Shown one piece after another: positions 57,776 to 64,000 of a DNA stretch of 64,000 bases. The notes beneath the pieces are model-generated. The model did not search any database, was not told the DNA's origin, and saw only the letters and a program-made list of their open reading frames with translations. The DNA is from Malus domestica (Eukaryota > Streptophyta > Magnoliopsida > Rosales > Rosaceae): positions 813,501 to 877,500 of the forward strand of contig NC_091673.1 of the NCBI RefSeq assembly GCF_042453785.1, given 5' to 3'. Every line of letters starts with the position of its first letter. Position 1 is the first letter of the stretch. The position numbers and the translations under genes are program-made.

Positions 57776-59177
57776 TATTAGAGATTAATTAATGATTTAG
57801 AAGTTGAAATTGGTGTTATTAGACATTAAGTAATGGTTCAGAAGTTGAATTGCTTACTTGAAATTTTAATTACGGCATTGTTGGCGGCCTACGATTTCTA
57901 GCAAGCAAAGACCTGAATATGTAAAACAGAACATTCCAGTTGAAGAATGAGTAACATGTAACCGTCGAATAAAGACAAACTAAAGTTGACCCAGGCTCGA
58001 TTAGCTGCTTATTATATGAAATGAAAACTAAAAATTCTCGATTGTAATTCTTGACCTTTTTTAGCTCACCCGATATTAATTATTATATAAAATTTTCAAT
58101 ATAAATAAAGAAAGATGGAGGAAAGATCGCATTCAAAATAGAACGACGAATTAAACGAGACAAACTACGTATAAAGACCTGATCATCGAACTAAATTCCT
58201 ACTTTTTAATCTGTTTTGACTTTTAGAAATGATAGCTCAGTTGGATTCAGATACTTAATTTCAAGACTTAAGAGGAAGCATGAATTAATTCAATAAAGCG
58301 TGGGAAGAACCCTTCATAACCACCTGGTTAATTAATTGGCAGTTGGAAAAAGTGTTGATTTCTGTTATGTTGTTAATCGACTCTTTCATAATTTTTTTTT
58401 CTTATGTCCAGGATTTCCAATTTTCCATCCCATAATGTAAGCTCGTCGAACAGTCAAACTCCTTGACATGCATGACGATTTGTCACTTTATTCGAAACAC
58501 GCGATGATACACGACGTGTCATAATATAAATAAAATAATATTATAAAATAGTCTTCGAAGACAGCCACTTTCGAGCCGTTTTCTGGCCAAACCACGGTGA
58601 GTTAGCCATAAAAAAAGAAATCATTCTCTTCGTCTCGTCCAGAAGTATGATTTTCGTTTTTGAATCACTTGATTTCGTTGAGTATTGAAGAAGTTGTGAA
58701 CGTTTAAAGTTTACCTAGTTTCTGGCAAGTTTTCCAGTTTTCCCTCGGACCAGTCAACTTTGAGGCTATTTTCCGGCCATCTCCGGCAACCATTAGGCTT
58801 CCAAATAGATATAATCTTATTCTATATTTTCCTATTTTCATTTTGATATATTATGGGTCGAATTTGGTTAAGAAACGATTGAGTTACGAAACTTTGAAAA
58901 TTGCCCAAACTTCCGGTTAAGAGCTTCGGGACACTTAACGGAGTTTTTAACGGAATGACCAAAATGATGGATAATGGACAATCTCAGGAACCATTTTGGC
59001 TATTTAGCCAATAAGTCAATAACCTTGACTCATTTTTTTGTCAAAATAAGCATTTTATTTGTTGGTCAAGAATCAATAATAAACATGACTTGGGAAACAT
59101 TGAGCAACCAAATATGAAGTAGACTTCAAAAATAAACTGCGATCTCCTTTTACATGTGTGGAACCGTGCAAATTCAA
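57776..59177. other. Spacer without a supported gene
   Basis: AT-rich up to 58550. Then a section rich in TTTTCCGGCC and CTCCGGCAACC words (58560-58800) resembles an untranslated region of an old LTR element. No frame with a recognised domain. Confidence 0.35.
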
Positions 59178-61872
59178 TCTATACTAAAAGAGAAAAACGC
59201 CTGAATCACTGTTCATAAGCACAGTGAATTTCCGATTTTGCCCTCGCTTATTTGTCTGTAATTTCAATATTAGTCTAATTTAAATCTGATTGAATCTGGA
59301 CCGTTCATTGTTTTTGGGCAGTGTGATAAGAAATCAGTCCATCCATATTTTGTAATCTTATTCTCTCTGCTGATCATCATTCTTCCTCTCGCTCTCTCAA
59401 CATCCCGAAAACCCCCAACCCCACCCACGAACCCAGGTACACCCAAAACAATCACCATTCTCATCCCTTCGACCTCACGAACTCAAGTCTGAGCCCATTC
59501 TTACTTTCTAGGTCAAGATTTCGTGGCTTTCATGTACGATTTGGTGAAGGTTTGAAAAAGATTGAAGCTCAATCCGTTACCTAGATTCCGGCGAGGTTTT
59601 CCGGCGAATCCGCTAGCTTCCCTGTATTTTTTGAGGCCCTCACAGTCATCCAATCACCAAATCTTAGGTATGTTTTGATTCTTTAAAATTCTAAAATTTT
59701 GCACTATAAATGATGTAAGAGTTAGTCTTCAGGGGTTTAAGAGAAGGGTGGTTTTACAGGAGTTTACATCTGAATCCGACCGCCTCTTCTTTCCCCCTTC
59801 ACTTTCACGGTTCCACCCCAACATCATCGGTAAGCTTTGAAACGTTTTTATGGGTGTGAATTTCTGAATGCATGTCTAAACTTTGATTGGAATTTGGTTG
59901 TTTCCTCAATTTCCATCAACCCTTCTCACAACTTCATTTAAAATGTTCTGCATGTAAGATCTGTGTTCGTGTAGGTCATTTCAAAGGGATTTCAAGCTGG
60001 GTAGCAGAGATTTGATTCAAATTTGTGGATTTGGGTAAGAAATTGAGAACCCCTAATCTTTTCTTAAGGTTTTGGGGCTTTTTTTTATGTGATTTTATGT
60101 GAAAATTCTGGTTGCCTTGAAGGATGGTAACAACCCCCCGGCGGCTAATCGCTGGACATCACACGCCGACTTACCACCAGTGCATCCGCGTCGTTTCGGA
60201 TAACTGTATTTACGGAAGGTAAGCAATTTATTCTACTTTAGATTTCAAAGATTTCTGTGCAAATTAAAGTTATCTTCTGGGGATTGTTCTGGAGATGCAA
60301 GATTTGAAGTAAGATTTGAAGTAAGAGAGAGAGAGATAGGGAAATTAATAAAGAAAAGAAAGCACACAGGTAAAACCCCAACAAGATTATGTACAGAGGT
60401 AATTGCGAAATATTTAGTGGTGCGGCAAATATTTCTTGGCTAAATTGGGAGAGTTATATTTTATTTAAGTTTTTATTTTTATTTTTATAGCTTTTGGTAA
60501 AGATTAAGTTTATGGTATTTTTGATCTTCAGAGGCCTAGAGGCTGATGAGAGCCTATTACCAATCTGCTACTACTCTAAACCTTTTCAGGGCGTTTGCCT
60601 CTAGAAGTGACTAAGCAGAGGGTCACGTAGCAGAACTTGGATTTCATAGATCACAGAGAGCAGGGTGATAGGTATGTTTCCTCACTTTTACCATTTTTGA
60701 ACTTAGATTATTGATAAATTAAGCTCAGAGGCAGAACGTGGAAACAGTATTGCCTGGTCTTCTAAATTTTAATCTCAAAGGCTGTTGGTCATAGTTTAGA
60801 GGATTAAGTTCCAAAAATAGTTTGGAGTTTCGTTTTTACCAAGATTCATTCTTTTTCCATTGTATTTTCAATTTGTAGGCTTTAAAAAACTTAAGTACGT
60901 TGAATGTGTGGTTTAGGACTGATGGATGTTTTTTGAAGCTTAAGTGAGTATAAGGTCAATATACAAATCTGAGGTGAGAAATTATATACCAACTACATAA
61001 TTACAAAGGGCACCAGTTTCACTTGAGGTCATACCGATGCTTTTAGGTTGTTTTTCAAGGTTTTGGAATGAAATAACGTTTTTTTTTACCAAAGAAACAT
61101 AAGAGATGATAACAACTATATTAGACCTAACTTCTATATGGAGAGCAGGTATAACACTGACAAATTGAGATTGATTCGGTATAGACTGAACTATATCTTA
61201 ACAATTTTTTTCCCATCTTCAATGAGTAGTTTCTCTAACACATAACTATATCTTATAAATATTGCATAATATAGATATAAATATGGGAGTTTTAACGAAA
61301 AGCCCACGGTACTGTTCACTTTAACGAAAAACCATATTTTTACACTAAAAAGTCAAACCTGTTACTATTCACTTTACCCTTTATTTTGTCCTTATCATTA
61401 AAACTCAAAGTTTTCAAGCCCTTTTCATTAGTTTTCCTTATAAATATTTCATTTGGGTTGTCGATGAGGCCAACTGGAAAATAGAGAGTTTATTTAGTAT
61501 GGTAGCAAAATATATGCAATTTAGAGTCATTCAATTCTTATGTCAATTTTTTTTTTTTCAGTTCATCGTTGTCATCCAAGATGGAGGAGTTACGTATATG
61601 GGTGTCTTTAGTAGAACAAATCTTACTTTTTGAGCTTTGTACAGTTTTAGACGTAAAAGTCTCCTTGGGATAGGACCATAGCTTTTGAAAAACAATCCCT
61701 AAGGATGACATACTAACATCCTCAACTTTTTGCATGTAATATATGAATGTAAATAGAACTCTCTGGCTATGGCGTACGACCATCCCAATTTTTCTCATGT
61801 ATATAAGCCCTACTTTTTACACGTTTAAGATCATTTTGAAACCCGCAGCATCGCGCCGGCCTCACTTGCTAG
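59178..61872 (+). mobile_element. Non-autonomous Helitron (2.7 kb)
   Basis: The 5' end TCTATACTAAAAGAGAAAAA follows an A at 59177. The 3' end CTCACTTGCTAG is followed by T at 61873, so the insertion lies between A and T without target duplication. A GC-rich, weakly hairpin-forming GCATCGCGCCGGC lies about a dozen bases before the CTAG end. These are the standard Helitron ends (5' TC, 3' hairpin then CTRR). The interior has no Rep/helicase gene. It includes short GC-rich exon-like pieces (59390-59660, 60120-60230, 60530-60670) with splice-like borders that may be captured host fragments, but I cannot name their source. A MITE sits inside at 61285-61437. Confidence 0.85.
61285..61437 (+). mobile_element. 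Apple-type TTAACG MITE, copy 4, inside the Helitron
   Basis: GGGAGTTTTAACGAAAAGCC at the left and TTTTCATTAGTTTTCC at the right. The interior closely matches 46066-46218 and 50321-50472. Its place inside the Helitron shows it moved there later or was carried along. Confidence 0.9.
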
Positions 61873-62216
61873 TGGAAAACTAATTTTGGATTTGGAATCC
61901 TTTTTCCCAACTGTGGGTTAATGCTTTCACAAAGGTGCGTTGTATATGGAGAATATTTTGCTGACCATGTTCAAGTGATTGTCATTTCACCATTCTATTT
62001 ACACTGTTTGATGAGTTTAAAGATCTATGTAGTGAGTAAACATAAATCTCAAAACTCTTAAACTCATCTAATAATAATAATTAGGGTGGTGAACAATAAT
62101 ACCACTACTTAAGATTAGTGTGAGTAAAATGCACCCAAAATAATCAAGAAGATTATTATTAGATCAGTGTGAGTGTCATTTTCTTTCAAAAGTAAATAAT
62201 GTTGAATTTTATTTGC

Positions 62217-62447
62217 AACAGGTCTTTCCTATGCGGTGGATCTACTTGCCTCTTCATCTATGGCTACTGCTTGTATTATTATTACGCCCGATCAGATATG
62301 TCTGGCGTTATGCAAACGTCGTTCTTTCGGTTACATGGCTTGCATTTGCTCCGGCTTCTTCCTCATGCTTGGCACAGTAGGTTTTCGCGCGGCTTTGCTG
62401 TTTGTTCGTCACATTTACAAGTCCATCAAGTGTGTGTGAGTAGGTGG
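62217..62447 (+). pseudogene. Duplicated, frameshifted last exon of TM9SF
   Basis: It begins at an intact acceptor (GCAACAG) and reads SFLCGGSTCLFIYGYCLYYY, nearly identical to residues 519 onward of the intact gene. After MQTSFF it loses 2 nt relative to TTCTTCTTCGGTTAC, which shifts the frame. The nucleotides of the rest, up to KSIK and the stop region, are still present. The other six exons are absent here. The 3' flank is also duplicated up to about 62775. Confidence 0.9.
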
Positions 62448-63540
62448 TCGGTTGATTGTTATGGTAAGTAGGTCCTCGTTTCTTCCTTTTTTTATCATAG
62501 GAAAAAGTCGTCATTTTTGTTAGAAGGTAGGCGAAGGGTGCCGTCAGAAGCAGAGGAAGCAGCGAGCTTTCCTGAATCAAGTCTTTCGGGCCCTCTGTTG
62601 CGCGTTTGCTTCAGGCGGTCGGATTATTTGGGGGATTTTAGGGTTTGCCTCAAATATTCTACACTAAATGTATGTAATAGAATAGAAGCGTTAATGTGGG
62701 GGAACAAAAGAGCTTGTTGTGTAGCCACATTTTACCCACTCTCTGAAATGACTCTTTCCATATTAGCTTACCCTAGTCTGTGGTTTAGATTTTCGATTGT
62801 ACTTAGTGTAGGATTTTCGTTTATATATATGGTAATATTTACCACATCAATATAAAGAGTTATATTTCTACGTAATATCAGACCATGTTGTTCCATGTGT
62901 GAAGTCTAAATGCCATGCATATTCACGTCACGCCTATTGTGTTGTCCGCGAGTTAGCTTAAAAATTCATCACACGCGAGGGGCCGTGTTGAGAATGAACT
63001 CCACATTGATAGGAGGATGGATCTTTCATGTGTTTATAAATAAATGTATTACTCCCCATATTGCCATTTAATTCTATGATGAACCTCAACTTCTTCATGA
63101 TATCAGAGTATAAACCTGATGGCTCTCACAAATAGACACAAAAGTTATAGAATATTCTCTCGCATGTATTAGGTTCGTAGGATATCATTATTCCTATGAC
63201 GGACTCATTATATTGCCTGGGAGTAGGATTCTCCCTCTTTCTATTTTCATCCCCTTCCCTCCCCTCCTCTCACATATTTTTTTTTTGTCTTATTGTCTTT
63301 ATAAAAAAATTAATATAAGATGTTGACGTGACTTAACTGTAACCATTCAAATAGGAAGAAAGGGAAAGGGAGAGAGATTAGGAGGGAAGAGAATCATCCT
63401 CCATATTGCTTGACCCAAACTACTCTATAGTGTAAAATATTATTGTAAAAACAAAATGCCAATTTGTTTTAATTATAAAAGAATCTCCTACAAGAATAAC
63501 TAAATTAATTAAACTTGTTAAAGTATAAAATTTGCTTTAC
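62448..63540 (+). repeat. Segmental duplication, copy 2 (3' flank of the broken exon)
   Basis: Matches 55910-56250 and then 57185-57775 without the intervening 940 bp. It is interrupted by a roughly 190-bp insertion at 63215-63405. Confidence 0.88.
63215..63405. mobile_element. Probable MITE inserted in duplication copy 2
   Basis: Left end GAGTAGGATTCTCCCTCTTT and right end GGAGGGAAGAGAATCATCCT are imperfect inverted repeats with pyrimidine- and purine-rich arms. The copy-1 sequence runs straight across this point, which proves an insertion. ATATTGC-like words on both sides may be the target duplication. Confidence 0.75.
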
Positions 63541-64000
63541 TTACATCTTTATATATATATATATATTTTTTTTTTTACTTACATCTTTATATATAAACAA
63601 TAATTCAACTTTCATATGGAAACATCTCTATATATAATAGTAATTCTTGACACAATAAAACAATGACTCCACCAGCTAGGAATATTATTTCTCAGATTCA
63701 CCGGTCAAAGAAGTATACTATTCCAATCAACCAAAAGGTCTTTAAAAAAGCATTGACTTTAAATTTTGGATAGTGCTATTCATTCGATATTTTTTTTACA
63801 TTTCACAGATTCATCTTAATTTCTTAATCGTTAAATTAAATAAATTGGAGAAGATCAAAAGATAAAAATTAACAGAATATGTAAGAGATGAAGAAGAGTG
63901 TGTTTAGCGCCATCCTAAATTTTTAGATGAAGTTTTTGTTCTTTATTTCTTTCCCGCCAAGAGCATGGGATCAAACAATAATCATAATTCAGCGTCAATC
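63541..64000. other. Terminal spacer
   Basis: AT-rich with a (TA)n/T-run at 63550-63575. No gene seen up to the window edge. Confidence 0.4.

Overview
The window is nuclear DNA of a flowering plant. Genes have many GT-AG introns, gene families are plant-specific (NPF/PTR transporter, HAK/KUP, SOS1, XRI1, DIR1-like lipid-transfer protein), and the spacers are AT-rich and full of LTR retrotransposons, MITEs, a SINE and a Helitron. One roughly 155-bp MITE present four times resembles a repeat I associate with the apple/pear group, so Malus or Pyrus (Rosaceae) is my best guess; this is from memory and unverified.

Layout. 78-2215 (-): intact eIF3 subunit i, with three site II boxes just upstream. 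2456-3000 (-): broken fragment of the adjacent NPF gene. 3798-6672 (-): intact NPF8/PTR2-type peptide transporter, five exons, 585 aa. 8330-9875: long degenerate minisatellite of about 32-bp units, partly ordered as 64-bp dimers. 11258-11573 (+): orphan C-terminal exon of glutamate decarboxylase. 13116-13570 (+): small secreted DIR1-like lipid-transfer protein. 15179-16677 (+): XRI1-like gene, five exons. 20517-20711 (-): candidate unrecognised small protein gene. 21467-23037: TRIM-type element with 5-bp target duplication. 26375-27240: a MITE followed by a decayed LINE RNase H end. 29792-33300 (+): HAK/KUP potassium transporter, eight exons, 726 aa.

33634-47244 (-) is a dead SOS1 (NHX7) Na+/H+ antiporter gene lying tail-to-tail with the HAK gene. 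It has an intact Ty1/copia element with apparently identical LTRs in one intron and an older TRIM in another. Its lesions include a 23-nt frameshifting deletion, a 5-bp duplication, loss of about 300 codons and an unusual first donor. 52433-55909 (+): intact TM9SF/nonaspanin gene. Its last exon and flank are duplicated, in the same orientation, 6.5 kb downstream at 62210-63540 as a broken copy. Between the copies lie a SINE with a perfect 15-bp target duplication, an organelle-derived trnN fragment and a 2.7-kb non-autonomous Helitron.

The intact genes do not form a pathway; they are independent housekeeping, transport and small secreted-protein genes. I found no sign of a new multi-gene system. 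The most informative observations are the decay of the SOS1 copy, the two related TRIM elements with clean target duplications, the ordered minisatellite, and the duplicated TM9SF end. Exon borders were fitted by eye from splice sites, reading phase and remembered homologues.
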